NCBI RefSeq assembly: GCF_032337115.1 | Contig: NZ_JAVXZY010000006.1 | Coordinates: 62,001-126,000 of the forward strand | Length of the DNA stretch: 64,000 bases | Direction of reading: 5' to 3' | Origin: Roseateles_C aquae | Lineage (GTDB): Bacteria > Pseudomonadota > Gammaproteobacteria > Burkholderiales > Burkholderiaceae_C | In this document: piece after piece, positions 1 through 8,441 of the stretch | Layout: each line of letters begins with the position of its first letter | Numbering within the stretch: position 1 is the stretch's first letter | The notes under the pieces: model-generated | Told to the model about the DNA's origin: nothing | Databases searched by the model: none | Seen by the model: only the letters and a program-made list of their open reading frames with translations | Program-made: the position numbers and the translations under genes

Positions 1-889
1 CGGCGTCTTCATGGCGCTCCTGGGCACCATGGTGCGCTGGTTCGAAAGCCATCAGATCGGCCCCGACATCGGCCACATCCCGGTCAGCAATCTGTACGAG
101 GTCTTCGTGCTGTTCGCCTGGATGACGACGCTGTTCTACCTGTACTACGAAGCCCGCTTCAAGACCCGCGCGCTGGGTGCCTATGTGATGCTGGCGGTCA
201 GCGGCGCAGTCAGCTTCCTGCTCTGGTACACGGTGGCCCGCGAGGCGCAGGAAATCCAGCCGCTGGTGCCGGCCTTGCAAAGCTGGTGGATGAAGATCCA
301 TGTGCCGGCCAATTTCGTTGGCTACGGCACCTTTGCGCTGTCGGCCATGGTGGCCTTGGCCTATCTGCTGAAGACCGAGACACTGCGCGCGCTGCTGATC
401 GGGCTGATCGGCGTGCCCACCGGCCTGATCGGCCTGATCCTGGCCGTGCGCTTCGGTGCCACGCTGCCGGCCGAGACGGTGGCCGGCCTCAATGGCTGGG
501 CCGGCAAGATGGCCGGCGTGCTGGTCTTCTTCGCGATCTGCGTGGCGCTGCGCAAGCCGCTGACCGCCCGCCTGCCCTCGGTGGAGCTGCTCGACGACCT
601 GATGTACAAGGCCATCGCCCTGGGCTTCGCCTTCTTCACCATCGCCACCATCCTCGGTGCCTTCTGGGCCGCCGAGGCCTGGGGCGGCTACTGGAGCTGG
701 GACCCGAAGGAAACCTGGGCGCTGATCGTCTGGCTGAACTATGCGGCCTGGCTGCATATGCGCCTGATGAAGGGCCTGCGCGGCAAGGTCTCGGCCTGGT
801 GGGCGCTGGTCGGCCTGGTGGTCACCACCTTCGCCTTCCTGGGCGTCAATATGTTCCTCTCTGGCCTGCATTCCTACGGCACTTTGTGA
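1..889 (+). CDS. ccsB: Cytochrome c biogenesis protein CcsB (CcsA/ResC type), 5' truncated by the window edge
   Basis: Integral membrane haem-handling component of system II cytochrome c maturation, which delivers haem for attachment to apocytochromes on the periplasmic side. The reading frame is open to the first base, and the visible part (about 295 residues) is shorter than the roughly 380-400 residues usual for this family, so the N-terminus is missing. Counting from the first visible Met, the signature PVSNLYE lies at residues 24-30 and the tryptophan-rich haem motif WGGYWSWDPKETW at 224-236. Hydrophobic segments surround it, and histidines typical of haem ligation occur in IHVP (about 97) and GLHSYG near the end. 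The partner gene (ResB type) would be expected just upstream, outside the window. The family assignment is secure. Naming varies: the same protein is called CcsB, CcsA or ResC in different schemes. Confidence 0.93.
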   Translation, partial: GVFMALLGTMVRWFESHQIGPDIGHIPVSNLYEVFVLFAWMTTLFYLYYEARFKTRALGAYVMLAVSGAVSFLLWYTVAREAQEIQPLVPALQSWWMKIHVPANFVGYGTFALSAMVALAYLLKTETLRALLIGLIGVPTGLIGLILAVRFGATLPAETVAGLNGWAGKMAGVLVFFAICVALRKPLTARLPSVELLDDLMYKAIALGFAFFTIATILGAFWAAEAWGGYWSWDPKETWALIVWLNYAAWLHMRLMKGLRGKVSAWWALVGLVVTTFAFLGVNMFLSGLHSYGTL

Positions 890-982
890 GTGTGCTCAGC
901 GGCACTGCAGAAAGAAGCCAAGTGGCGTAAGGTTTCGCATCTGCTGAGCGACTGCCGCTCAGCATCACTGAAAGCCGCCACC

Positions 983-1954
983 ATGCATCTGCCGCGCAAT
1001 CGTTCAGGCCTGCTGATCCCCAGCAGCGAAATCACCCCGCAATCGGTCTACGAAGGCCGGCGAGACTGGCTGCGCCTGATGGCCTCGGGCGCTGCCGGCG
1101 CGGCACTGGCCAGTTGGGCCGGCCGCGACGCGCTGGCCCAGGGCAGCAAGCTGGCCTCGGTCAAGAGTGCGGTCGCCGGCGCGATGGCGAGCGACAAGCC
1201 GACCAGCTACGCCGACGCGACCAGCTACAACAACTTCTACGAATTCGGCACCGACAAGTCCGATCCGGCCCAATACGCCCGCACGCTGAAGCCGCGGCCC
1301 TGGAGCGTCAGCGTCGAGGGCGAGGTCGGCAAGCCCGGCGTGTTCGACCTTGATGCGCTGCTCAAGTTGGCGCCGATGGAAGAACGTATCTACCGGCTGC
1401 GCTGCGTCGAGGGCTGGTCGATGGTGATTCCCTGGATAGGCTACTCGTTGGCCGAGCTGATCAAGAAAGTCGAGCCCACGTCCAAGGCCAAGTTCGTCGA
1501 ATTCACCAGCCTGGCCGACCGCAGCCAGATGCCTGGTGTGCGCTCGTCCGTGCTGGACTGGCCCTATGTGGAGGGCCTGCGCATCGATGAAGCCATGCAC
1601 CCGCTGGCCATGCTGGTGTTTGGCATGTATGGCGAGATCCTGCCGAATCAGAACGGCGCGCCGCTGCGCCTGGCCGTGCCCTGGAAATATGGCTTCAAAT
1701 CGGCCAAGAGCATCGTCAAGATCCGCTTTGTCGAGAAGCAGCCGGTCAGCAGCTGGACCAAGGCCGCGCAGCAGGAGTACGGCTTCTATTCCAACGTGAA
1801 TCCCAATGTCGAACATCCGCGCTGGAGCCAGGCCAGCGAGCGCCGCATCGGTGACGGCGCCTTCGCCAAGAAGCGCCCGACGCTGATGTTCAACGGCTAC
1901 GAGGCCCAGGTCGCCTCGCTCTATGCCGGCATGGATTTGCGCAAGAACTACTGA
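983..1954 (+). CDS. msrP: Protein-methionine-sulfoxide reductase catalytic subunit MsrP
   Basis: Periplasmic molybdopterin enzyme that reduces methionine sulfoxide residues in envelope proteins, taking electrons from MsrQ. The 323-residue length matches the family. A twin-arginine signal begins with RRDWLRLMASG (Arg26-Arg27) and ends in an alanine-rich stretch with a likely cut after ALA near residue 52. The molybdenum-ligand cysteine is Cys141 in RLRCVEGWSMV, as in E. coli YedY. The frame is open further upstream, but the ATG at 983 gives the expected Tat signal position, so the longer upstream reading is not used. The stop overlaps the msrQ start as TGATG, indicating translational coupling. 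Function is known for the family; identity here is from motifs and gene pairing. Confidence 0.95.
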   Translation: MHLPRNRSGLLIPSSEITPQSVYEGRRDWLRLMASGAAGAALASWAGRDALAQGSKLASVKSAVAGAMASDKPTSYADATSYNNFYEFGTDKSDPAQYARTLKPRPWSVSVEGEVGKPGVFDLDALLKLAPMEERIYRLRCVEGWSMVIPWIGYSLAELIKKVEPTSKAKFVEFTSLADRSQMPGVRSSVLDWPYVEGLRIDEAMHPLAMLVFGMYGEILPNQNGAPLRLAVPWKYGFKSAKSIVKIRFVEKQPVSSWTKAAQQEYGFYSNVNPNVEHPRWSQASERRIGDGAFAKKRPTLMFNGYEAQVASLYAGMDLRKNY

Positions 1955-2622
1955 TGAGCACCGTCGCACCGAAGACGGTCGCCACATCGCCGGCCGGCCG
2001 GCCAAGCGCTGCGCGCCGCTCGCCCTGGCTGCACCCGGCCGCCAAGCCACTGCTGTTCATCGTCTGCTGCCTGCCGCTGCTCTACCTGATCTGGGCCGCC
2101 ACGCAAGACCAGCTGGGCGCCAATCCGGCCGAGGCCTTGATACGCCGGCTGGGCGACTGGGCGCTGCGCGGCCTGTGCCTGACGCTGTCCATCACGCCGC
2201 TGCGCTTCATCAGCAAACAGCCGGCCTTGCTGCGCTTTCGCCGCATGCTGGGCCTGTTCAGCTTCGCCTATGGCAGCCTGCATCTGGCGGCCTACGCCTG
2301 GCTGGACATGGGCCTGGAGTTCGCCGACATCGCCCACGATATTGCCAAGCGCCCCTTCATCCTGATGGGCTTTGCCGCCTGGGCGCTGATGCTGCCGCTG
2401 GCCGCCACCAGCTTCAACCGGGCCATCAAGGCGCTGGGCGGCAAGCGTTGGCAATGGCTGCACAAGCTGGTCTACGCGGTAATCGTGATCGCCCTGCTGC
2501 ACTTCATCTGGATGCGCGCCGGCAAGAACAACTTCGCTGAACCGGCGGTGTATGGCGCGGTGATTGCACTGCTGCTGGGCTGGCGTCTGCTCACTGCGAT
2601 TCGCCAGCGCCGCGCCTCATAG
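1954..2622 (+). CDS. msrQ: Haem-binding membrane subunit MsrQ
   Basis: Inner-membrane b-type cytochrome that passes electrons from the respiratory chain or flavin donors to periplasmic MsrP. The 222-residue protein has about six hydrophobic segments. Histidines that could bind haem are in YGSLHLAAYAW and in the paired WLHKLVYAV and LLHFIWM stretches. The basic motif TSFNRAIKALGGKRWQWLHK, between membrane segments, is characteristic of the YedZ/MsrQ family. It starts inside the stop of msrP, and its last six bases overlap the end of the convergent gene that follows. Confidence 0.94.
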   Translation: MSTVAPKTVATSPAGRPSAARRSPWLHPAAKPLLFIVCCLPLLYLIWAATQDQLGANPAEALIRRLGDWALRGLCLTLSITPLRFISKQPALLRFRRMLGLFSFAYGSLHLAAYAWLDMGLEFADIAHDIAKRPFILMGFAAWALMLPLAATSFNRAIKALGGKRWQWLHKLVYAVIVIALLHFIWMRAGKNNFAEPAVYGAVIALLLGWRLLTAIRQRRAS

Positions 2623-3102
2623 CTTGCGCAAGACCATCAGCACCAGATAGCCGATGGCCAGGGCTCCATGCATCAGCACGAAAAAGCGCACCGAGGCCGG
2701 CCAGGCCACCGGCAGGCGCTGCATCTCGCCGGGCAGCAGCGAGCCCTTGGCATCCAGGGCCTGGCCCAGCGCCGGGTCAAAACAGCCCAGCAGACCCTCG
2801 TAGCGGATCAGCCGCGCGATGCTGCTGGCATACAGCCGGAATAGCATCAGAGTCAGCAAGATACCGACGACAGCCAGCACAAAAGGCACGATCAGCAGCA
2901 GCCTCGATTGCAGCGCTGTCAGTTGCTCGCCCATGGACATGCCGACGAAAACCGCCGCAGCTGAGATAATCACGGTGTTTCCGCTGACGATCAGCTGCTC
3001 GTAATGGCGGGTCCATTGCTGAGCTTCTGTGTAGAGCTGGCGCACCGTACCCAATGTGGGCTCCTGCAAGGCTGGTTGCTTGGGCGAATCGGCGCTATCC
3101 AT
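2617..3102 (-). CDS. Hypothetical membrane protein
   Basis: No recognised family. The protein from the ATG at 3102 is about 161 residues; a longer reading from 3192 would add 30 residues of low-complexity polar sequence and run into the folM upstream region. It contains a short polar N-terminal helix (TVRQLYTEAQQWTRHYEQLI), two adjacent hydrophobic segments (VIISAAAVFVGMSMG and LLLIVPFVLAVVGILLTLML), then a soluble linker and a final membrane helix near the C-terminus (ALAIGYLVLMVL). The topology resembles small uncharacterised membrane proteins of the RipA/YdbL-less type only in general shape, so no function is assigned. It is convergent with msrQ (6 bp overlap) and divergent from folM. Confidence 0.7.
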   Translation of the reverse strand: MDSADSPKQPALQEPTLGTVRQLYTEAQQWTRHYEQLIVSGNTVIISAAAVFVGMSMGEQLTALQSRLLLIVPFVLAVVGILLTLMLFRLYASSIARLIRYEGLLGCFDPALGQALDAKGSLLPGEMQRLPVAWPASVRFFVLMHGALAIGYLVLMVLRKL

Positions 3103-3233
3103 CTGCGGTGCTTTGGGGTGGTGGCTGAGTCCCGGATTCTCGGCCCGGCCCACAGCCGTTTTATCAGCGTTTTCACGTGCCTTCACGCGCATTTGCGCGC
3201 CGCAAAGAGCCCCTGGGCTCGATTTTGATTCGC

Positions 3234-4019
3234 ATGAACACAGCTTCCGTCGTCCTGATCACCGGCGCCGCCAAACGGCTGGGGCGCGCGATCGCCCTGC
3301 ACCTGGCCGCACAGGGGCACGACATTGCCGTGCACTACCGGCACTCGGCCGCCGAGGCCGAGACCTTGCTGGCCGAGTTGCGTGCGCTGGGCGTCCGGGC
3401 GGCTGGCTTCCCGGCCGACCTGTCGAGCGAACAAGACTGCCTGGCCCTGGTGCCCGCCGTGCTGGCGCACTTCGGTCGGCTGGATGCCGTGGTCAACAAC
3501 GCCTCGCTGTTCGACTACGACGATGCTGTGAGCTTCAGCTTCGCGCATATGGATGCGCACTGGCGGGCCAACACCGCCGCACCCATCGTGCTGACACGGG
3601 CCCTGCATCAGCATGCACGGCAGCGCCAAGCGCAGGCCTGCGTCGTCAATCTGCTCGACCAGAAGCTCTGGAACCCCAACCCCGACTACCTGTCCTACAC
3701 CTTGTCCAAGGCGGCGCTGGAGAGTGCCAACACCTTGCTGGCCCAGGCCTTCGCGCCCTGGCTGCGGGTCTGCGCGGTCGCGCCCGGCGTGACGCTGCCC
3801 TCTGGCCCGATGAATGAGGCCGAGTTCGAGGCCGCGCGGCGGCTGACGCCGCTGCAGCGCTCGTCAACCCCCGAGGATCTGGCCCGCGCCGTGAAGTTCC
3901 TGATCGATTCCCCCGCCATCACCGGCACCACCCTGCTGGTCGATGGCGGCCAGCATCTGGCTGGGCAGGCCCGCGACGTGATGTTCCTTGTCCCGCCCAG
4001 TTCCGAGAAAGCTCCCTGA
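3234..4019 (+). CDS. folM: Dihydromonapterin reductase / pteridine reductase-like SDR (FolM type)
   Basis: Short-chain dehydrogenase predicted to reduce dihydromonapterin or dihydrofolate with NADPH. The N-terminal cofactor motif is TGAAKRLG, which fits the TGX3RXG pattern that separates pteridine reductases (PTR1/FolM) from ordinary TGxxxGxG SDRs. NNAS follows in VVNNASLFDY, and the catalytic Tyr and Lys are in DYLSYTLSKAALE. The protein ends with the usual GTTLLVDGGQ strand. The ATG at 3234 gives 261 residues. It is one base from folB, whose product also acts on pteridines, which supports the folate/pterin role. An upstream in-frame start at 3177 lacks a better site. FolM versus a general SDR is inferred from motif and context. 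Confidence 0.85.
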   Translation: MNTASVVLITGAAKRLGRAIALHLAAQGHDIAVHYRHSAAEAETLLAELRALGVRAAGFPADLSSEQDCLALVPAVLAHFGRLDAVVNNASLFDYDDAVSFSFAHMDAHWRANTAAPIVLTRALHQHARQRQAQACVVNLLDQKLWNPNPDYLSYTLSKAALESANTLLAQAFAPWLRVCAVAPGVTLPSGPMNEAEFEAARRLTPLQRSSTPEDLARAVKFLIDSPAITGTTLLVDGGQHLAGQARDVMFLVPPSSEKAP

Positions 4020-4020
4020 T

Positions 4021-4416
4021 ATGCACAGCCCGCTTGCGCACCCCACCCTGCTCGATTGCCGCCGCCTCTTCCTGCGCGACTACGAGGTCTGGATCAATAT
4101 CGGCGTTCACGATTTCGAGAAACGCGGCGAGCAGCGCGTGCTGATCAATGTCGATCTCTACATCCCGCTGGCCGTCTCGACGCCCAAGGCCGATGAACTC
4201 GATGAAGTGGTCGACTACGACTTCATCCGACGCACCATTGCCGAGCGCGTCGGGCGTGGCCATGTGCATCTGCAGGAAACGCTGTGTGACGACGTGCTGG
4301 CACTGATGCTGGCCCACCCGCGCGTGCGCGCCGCGCGGGTCTCGACCGAAAAACCCGATGTCTACCCGGACTGTGACGCCGTTGGCGTTGAAGTCTTCGG
4401 GCTGAAGTCCCAATGA
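4021..4416 (+). CDS. folB: Dihydroneopterin aldolase FolB
   Basis: Cytosolic folate-pathway enzyme that splits 7,8-dihydroneopterin into 6-hydroxymethyl-dihydropterin and glycolaldehyde. The 131-residue length suits the T-fold family. The characteristic segment IGVHDFEKRGEQRVLINVDLY carries the substrate region (split here over strands), and a Glu-containing VVDYDFIRRTI follows. The C-terminal strand has VSTEKPDVYPDCDAVGVEV, typical of FolB, where a Lys-Pro pair follows the Glu. The start ATG lies one base after the folM stop, and the last four bases overlap the ttcA start. The three genes probably form one operon. Confidence 0.92.
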   Translation: MHSPLAHPTLLDCRRLFLRDYEVWINIGVHDFEKRGEQRVLINVDLYIPLAVSTPKADELDEVVDYDFIRRTIAERVGRGHVHLQETLCDDVLALMLAHPRVRAARVSTEKPDVYPDCDAVGVEVFGLKSQ

Positions 4417-5366
4417 GCAAGGAAGTACCGATGAGTGACGACACCCTCGCCACCGCAGAATCTGGCGTTGATACGGCGGCCGAAACCGCTGCCGAGAAGA
4501 AGCACGCCCACGAGATGAACAAGCTGTCCAAGCGCCTGCACCGCCAGGTCGGCCAGGCGATCGGCGACTTCAACATGATCGAGGACGGCGACAAGGTCAT
4601 GGTCTGCCTGTCCGGCGGCAAGGACAGCTACTCGCTGCTCGACATCCTGATCAACCTGAAGCAGCGTGCGCCGATCAAGTTCGACATCGTCGCCGTCAAC
4701 CTCGACCAGAAGCAGCCCGGCTTCCCGGCCGAGGTGCTGCCGACGTATCTGAAGAGCATCGGCGTCGATTTCCATATCGAGACACAGGACACCTACTCCA
4801 TCGTCAAGCGCCTGGTGCCCGAGGGCAAGACGACCTGCAGCCTGTGCTCGCGGCTGCGGCGCGGCATCCTCTATCGTGTGGCCGGTGAACTCGGCGCGAC
4901 CAAGATCGCGCTGGGCCATCACCGCGACGACATCGTCACCACGCTGATGCTGAACATGTTCTTCGGCAGCCGCATGAAGGGCATGCCGCCCAAGCTGGTC
5001 AGCGACGACGGCAAGAACGTCGTCATCCGCCCGCTGGCCTATGTGCGCGAGTCCGACCTCGCCGCCTGGGCCGAACATCGCCAGTTCCCCATCATTCCCT
5101 GCAACCTCTGCGGCAGTCAGGAGAATCTGCAACGCGCCACCGTCAAGGCCATGCTGCAGGACTGGGACAAGAAGTTCCCCGGCCGGGTCGACAATATGTT
5201 CACGGCCATGGGCAATATCGTCACCTCGCACATGATGGACAGGAACCTCTTCCCCTTCCAGACCATCAAGGCCACCGGCGTGCCCGATGCCAATGGTGAC
5301 ATCGCCTTCGATGAAGACGAGAGCTGCGAAACGCCCAAGCCGGCAACAATTCAGATCGTGCGCTGA
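4413..5366 (+). CDS. ttcA: tRNA 2-thiocytidine(32) synthetase TtcA
   Basis: ATP-dependent iron-sulfur enzyme that thiolates cytidine 32 in certain tRNAs. The PP-loop ATP pyrophosphatase motif SGGKDS is at residues 67-72. The CxxC pair Cys142/Cys145 (TTCSLCSRLRRG) and the pair Cys230/Cys233 (IPCNLCGSQ) supply the cluster and active-site cysteines, exactly as in the family. GHHRDDIVTTLMLNMF follows the first CxxC. Length is 317 residues, with a 35-residue acidic extension before the conserved core. A start at the second Met (residue 7) is possible. The gene overlaps folB by ATGA and is followed by a clear intrinsic terminator. Confidence 0.96.
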   Translation: MSKEVPMSDDTLATAESGVDTAAETAAEKKHAHEMNKLSKRLHRQVGQAIGDFNMIEDGDKVMVCLSGGKDSYSLLDILINLKQRAPIKFDIVAVNLDQKQPGFPAEVLPTYLKSIGVDFHIETQDTYSIVKRLVPEGKTTCSLCSRLRRGILYRVAGELGATKIALGHHRDDIVTTLMLNMFFGSRMKGMPPKLVSDDGKNVVIRPLAYVRESDLAAWAEHRQFPIIPCNLCGSQENLQRATVKAMLQDWDKKFPGRVDNMFTAMGNIVTSHMMDRNLFPFQTIKATGVPDANGDIAFDEDESCETPKPATIQIVR

Positions 5367-5386
5367 CTTCGGCGCATTGGAAAAGC

Positions 5387-5415
5387 AAACGGGCCCCGCG
5401 GGGCCCGTTTTTCTT
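5387..5415 (+). terminator. Intrinsic terminator after ttcA
   Basis: A 10-bp perfect stem (AAACGGGCCC / GGGCCCGTTT) with the four-base loop CGCG is followed directly by a T-rich run ending TTTTTCTT. It lies 21 bases after the ttcA stop and would end the folM-folB-ttcA transcript. The A-run on the left arm would also let it work for the convergent gene from the other side. Confidence 0.9.
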
Positions 5416-5444
5416 GCCAGCAGACCCGAAGGTCTGACTGCGAC

Positions 5445-5936
5445 TTACTCGCTCAGCGGCGTCGCCCAGGCGATGTCGAAGCGGCTCAGCGCGTGGATCT
5501 TGTCTTCGACCTGCAAGAAACGGTTGCCAGCCACCTCACCGACCGCCTTGACGACCCTGGGGTGGTACTTGCGCAGCAGCTTCAACTCGGCATCAGCCAG
5601 ACTCAGATAGTCCTTGGAGGCGACCTTGGCCTGCGGGCCTGTCATTTCGCCATTGCTGTTGACGGCAGCCACCACCATACGGGTCAGCTCACGGTTCAGC
5701 TTGTTCAGTTCGGCCGCATAGGCGTCGTAGATCGGCGTGAACTTGGCGGTCTGGGCGGCATCCAGCTTCAGGTTGTGCAGCACGACGGACTTGCGATCGG
5801 TACGCAGCTTGTCGCGCACGGACTGAATGCGAGCCGCATCGGCTGCCGGGGACTGCTCGGCCATCGCAGGCAGGGCCAAAGACAGCGCCAGGCCAGCACA
5901 GGCCAGAGCACGCAGCAGGGGGATGCGAACCAGCAT
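5445..5936 (-). CDS. Hypothetical exported protein
   Basis: A 163-residue protein with a good Sec signal peptide (hydrophobic ACAGLALSLALPAMA, likely cleavage after AMA near residue 26). The mature part is mainly helical and charged: KLRTDRKSVVLHNLKLDAAQ, then YDAYAAELNKLNREL. This resembles small periplasmic Spy/CpxP-like or heavy-metal-resistance helical proteins in general composition, but no diagnostic LTxxQ repeat is seen, so no function is claimed. The start has a good Shine-Dalgarno (GAGGAG, 7 bases upstream on the minus strand). It is a single gene convergent with ttcA. Confidence 0.8.
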   Translation of the reverse strand: MLVRIPLLRALACAGLALSLALPAMAEQSPAADAARIQSVRDKLRTDRKSVVLHNLKLDAAQTAKFTPIYDAYAAELNKLNRELTRMVVAAVNSNGEMTGPQAKVASKDYLSLADAELKLLRKYHPRVVKAVGEVAGNRFLQVEDKIHALSRFDIAWATPLSE

Positions 5937-6211
5937 CAGAATCTCCTCAAAATAACGAAAACTGCCTTGACGGCTTTATCAAAGAACCACTGGGCAACGC
6001 CCGGGCGGTTCAACAGCCACCGGAGTGTTTCAGCACACCGGGTACAAGTCAATGACGTTTTCTCGCATCAGGCATTCGACTGGGCGCCACGCGCCTAGCG
6101 TCCCCCTGGGCATTGGCTGCACAAGATTCATACAAATCCTGAACAAGCGAGATACAGGGCAGCAACAGGTGTGTCCCTACAATGAACTGACCCACTTGCA
6201 TGGAGGCAAGC

Positions 6212-6808
6212 ATGAAAAGACGAGTTCTTCTCACCGCCATCGGCACGACCGCGCTGATCACCTTGATCAGCGCTTGTAGCGGCCCCTACTCGATCAGCGC
6301 CGACGTCAGCAGCTTTGGCAGCTGGCCCGCCGATCGCAAGGCCGGCAGCTTTGCCTTCGAACGCATGCCCTCGCAGCAGCAAGACGGCGCCCGCCAGGCC
6401 GAACTCGAAGCGCAGGCGCAGGCCGCACTGGAGAAGGCGGGCTTCAAGCTCGCCAGCGACGCCAAGAGCGCCGACGTGCTCGTTTCTCTGGGCGTGCGCG
6501 TCAGCCCGCAGGATCGTTCGCCCTGGGACGACCCGCTGTGGTGGCGCTGGCATGGCAATTACGGCCACTGGCGCTACGGCACTCGCGGCAACGCCATGCT
6601 GTGGACCGAGAAGCGCTATGACCGCGAAGCCGCTATCTTGCTGCGCGATCGGGCCAGCAGCGAACCGCTGTACGAGGCCCGCGCCAGCAATGACGGCATG
6701 ACCATGGGCAACAAGGAATTGGTCGGCGCTCTGTTCGAAGCCGCGCTGAGCGAGTTCCCCAAGATTCAGCCGGAACCGCACCGGGTGGTCGTGCAAGTCG
6801 CACGCTGA
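6212..6808 (+). CDS. DUF4136-type lipoprotein
   Basis: Outer-envelope lipoprotein of unknown role. The first 22 residues form a lipoprotein signal with lipobox LISAC, so the mature protein would begin at the lipidated Cys22. The body fits the DUF4136 family: an early YSISADVSSFGSW segment, a region of helix with many Ala and Gln (ARQAELEAQAQAALEKAGF), the stretch ADVLVSLGVRV, and a late conserved YEARASN. A Trp/His-rich segment (PLWWRWHGNYGHWRYG) lies in the middle. The start has GGAGG 8 bases upstream; an alternative start four codons earlier is less well placed. It stands alone ahead of glmU. Confidence 0.85.
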   Translation: MKRRVLLTAIGTTALITLISACSGPYSISADVSSFGSWPADRKAGSFAFERMPSQQQDGARQAELEAQAQAALEKAGFKLASDAKSADVLVSLGVRVSPQDRSPWDDPLWWRWHGNYGHWRYGTRGNAMLWTEKRYDREAAILLRDRASSEPLYEARASNDGMTMGNKELVGALFEAALSEFPKIQPEPHRVVVQVAR

Positions 6809-6897
6809 ACAGGCGGCAGCGTCAGCTGGGGTGCCGGGCCGTCACCGGCTGGCCGCCATAATCGCGGCCTTGCACCAACCAGTTTGCAAAGAATCCT

Positions 6898-8283
6898 ATG
6901 GCGCTGAATATTGTCATCATGGCCGCGGGCAAAGGCACCCGCATGAAGTCTGCCCTGCCCAAGGTGCTGCACAAGCTGGCCGGGCGCTCGCTGTTGCAGC
7001 ATGTGCTGGGCACCACCTCAGCCTTGCCGGCTGAGAGCCGTATCGTCATCACCGGCCATGGTGCCGAGCAGGTCGAACAGGCGGTGGCAGGCCCCGGCAT
7101 CAGCTTCGTGCGCCAAATGCCGCAGCTGGGCACCGGCCATGCCATCCAGCAGGTCGTGCCGGCGCTGAAGGGCGAAGGCACGACGCTGATCCTCAACGGC
7201 GATGTGCCGCTGATCAAGGCCGAGACGGCACGTCGCCTGGTCGAAGCCTGCGATGGCCGCGCCCTGGTGCTGCTGACCATCGATCTGGCCGACCCCAGCG
7301 GCTATGGCCGCATCGTCCGCGAAGGTGGCCGGGCCGATGGCCATGTGCTGGCCATCGTCGAGCACAAGGACGCCACTGCCGAACAACGCGCCATCCGCGA
7401 GGGCTATACCGGCATGATGGCCGCGCCCACCGGCGCGCTGAAGCGCTGGGTTGGCCAGCTGAACAACAACAACGCCCAGGGCGAGTACTACCTGACCGAC
7501 ATCGTTGCGATGGCGGTCGCCGAGGGCGTGCCGGTGCTGGGCGTGGCCGCACCGAACGAGACCGAGGTGCTGGGCGTCAACAGCCCGCTGCAGCTGGCCG
7601 ATCTGGAGCGCCGTTTCCAGCGCGAGCAGGCAGACACCTTGCTGGAAGCCGGCGTGCGTCTGGCCGATCCGGCCCGCTTCGATCTGCGTGGCCGCCTGAG
7701 CTGCGGCCAGGATGTCGAGATCGACGTCAACTGTGTGTTCGAAGGCGAGGTCAGCCTGGGCGACGGCGTGCGCATCGGCGCCAACTGCGTGATCCGCAAT
7801 GCCAGCATCGCCGCCGGTGCGCGCATCCATGAGTTCACCCATATCGACGGCGAAAGCGCCGGCGTCAGGGTCGGCGAAGGCGCGCTGATCGGGCCGTTTG
7901 CCCGCCTGCGCCCCGGCGCCGATCTGGGCGCCGAGGTGCATATCGGCAACTTCGTCGAGGTCAAGAACTCCACGCTGGCCAAGGGGGCCAAGGCCAACCA
8001 CCTGGCCTATCTGGGCGATGCCACCGTCGGCGAGCGGGTCAACTACGGCGCCGGTGCCATCACCGCCAATTACGACGGTGCCAACAAGCACCGCACCGTC
8101 ATCGGCGCCGATGTCCATGTCGGCTCCAATTGTGTGCTGATTGCACCGGTCAATCTCGGCGCCGGTGCCACCATCGGTGGTGGCTCGACCATCACCAAGG
8201 ACGTCGCGGCCGGCGAACTGAGTGTGGCGCGTGGCAAACAGGTGGCGATCAGCGGCTGGCAACGCCCGGCCAAGAAGCGCTGA
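6898..8283 (+). CDS. glmU: Bifunctional UDP-GlcNAc pyrophosphorylase / glucosamine-1-phosphate N-acetyltransferase GlmU
   Basis: Makes UDP-N-acetylglucosamine, the precursor for peptidoglycan and lipopolysaccharide, in two steps: C-terminal acetylation of GlcN-1-P, then N-terminal uridylylation. The N-terminal nucleotidyltransferase signature is AAGKGTRMKSALPKVLH (residues 9-25), and GTGHAIQQ and LNGDVPL follow. The C-terminal half is a left-handed beta-helix with hexapeptide repeats, containing NFVEVKNSTLAKGAKANHL, YLGDATVG and NYGAGAITANYDG, which include the acetyl-CoA and His/Asn catalytic positions. The length of 461 residues is standard. The ribosome-binding site is weak (AAAGAAT). A hairpin 29 bases past the stop may end the transcript. 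Confidence 0.97.
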   Translation: MALNIVIMAAGKGTRMKSALPKVLHKLAGRSLLQHVLGTTSALPAESRIVITGHGAEQVEQAVAGPGISFVRQMPQLGTGHAIQQVVPALKGEGTTLILNGDVPLIKAETARRLVEACDGRALVLLTIDLADPSGYGRIVREGGRADGHVLAIVEHKDATAEQRAIREGYTGMMAAPTGALKRWVGQLNNNNAQGEYYLTDIVAMAVAEGVPVLGVAAPNETEVLGVNSPLQLADLERRFQREQADTLLEAGVRLADPARFDLRGRLSCGQDVEIDVNCVFEGEVSLGDGVRIGANCVIRNASIAAGARIHEFTHIDGESAGVRVGEGALIGPFARLRPGADLGAEVHIGNFVEVKNSTLAKGAKANHLAYLGDATVGERVNYGAGAITANYDGANKHRTVIGADVHVGSNCVLIAPVNLGAGATIGGGSTITKDVAAGELSVARGKQVAISGWQRPAKKR

Positions 8284-8312
8284 TCGCGTCCAATCGCGCG
8301 CTGAAAGCAACA

Positions 8313-8339
8313 GCCGAGCGTGACAAAAGCACGCTCGGC
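8313..8339. terminator. Hairpin after glmU, probable weak terminator
   Basis: Perfect 10-bp stem GCCGAGCGTG / CACGCTCGGC with loop ACAAAAG. No T-run follows, so it may be an mRNA 3'-end stabiliser or a Rho-linked end and not a classic intrinsic terminator. Confidence 0.5.
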
Positions 8340-8358
8340 GCCTAGCATGGGCCTCAAG

Positions 8359-8389
8359 TGCTGCCCTGCCCCCGGTTCATGGGGCAGCA
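8359..8389. terminator. Second hairpin between glmU and the next gene
   Basis: TGCTGCCC / GGGCAGCA forms an 8-bp stem around a 15-base C/G-rich loop and is followed by AAAACG. It could be a second 3' structure for glmU or part of the leader of the next gene. No T-run is seen. Confidence 0.35.
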
Positions 8390-8441
8390 AAACGCCCCGC
8401 TACGTCTAGCATTCAGCATGTAGTTGGATTGGAAGACCATC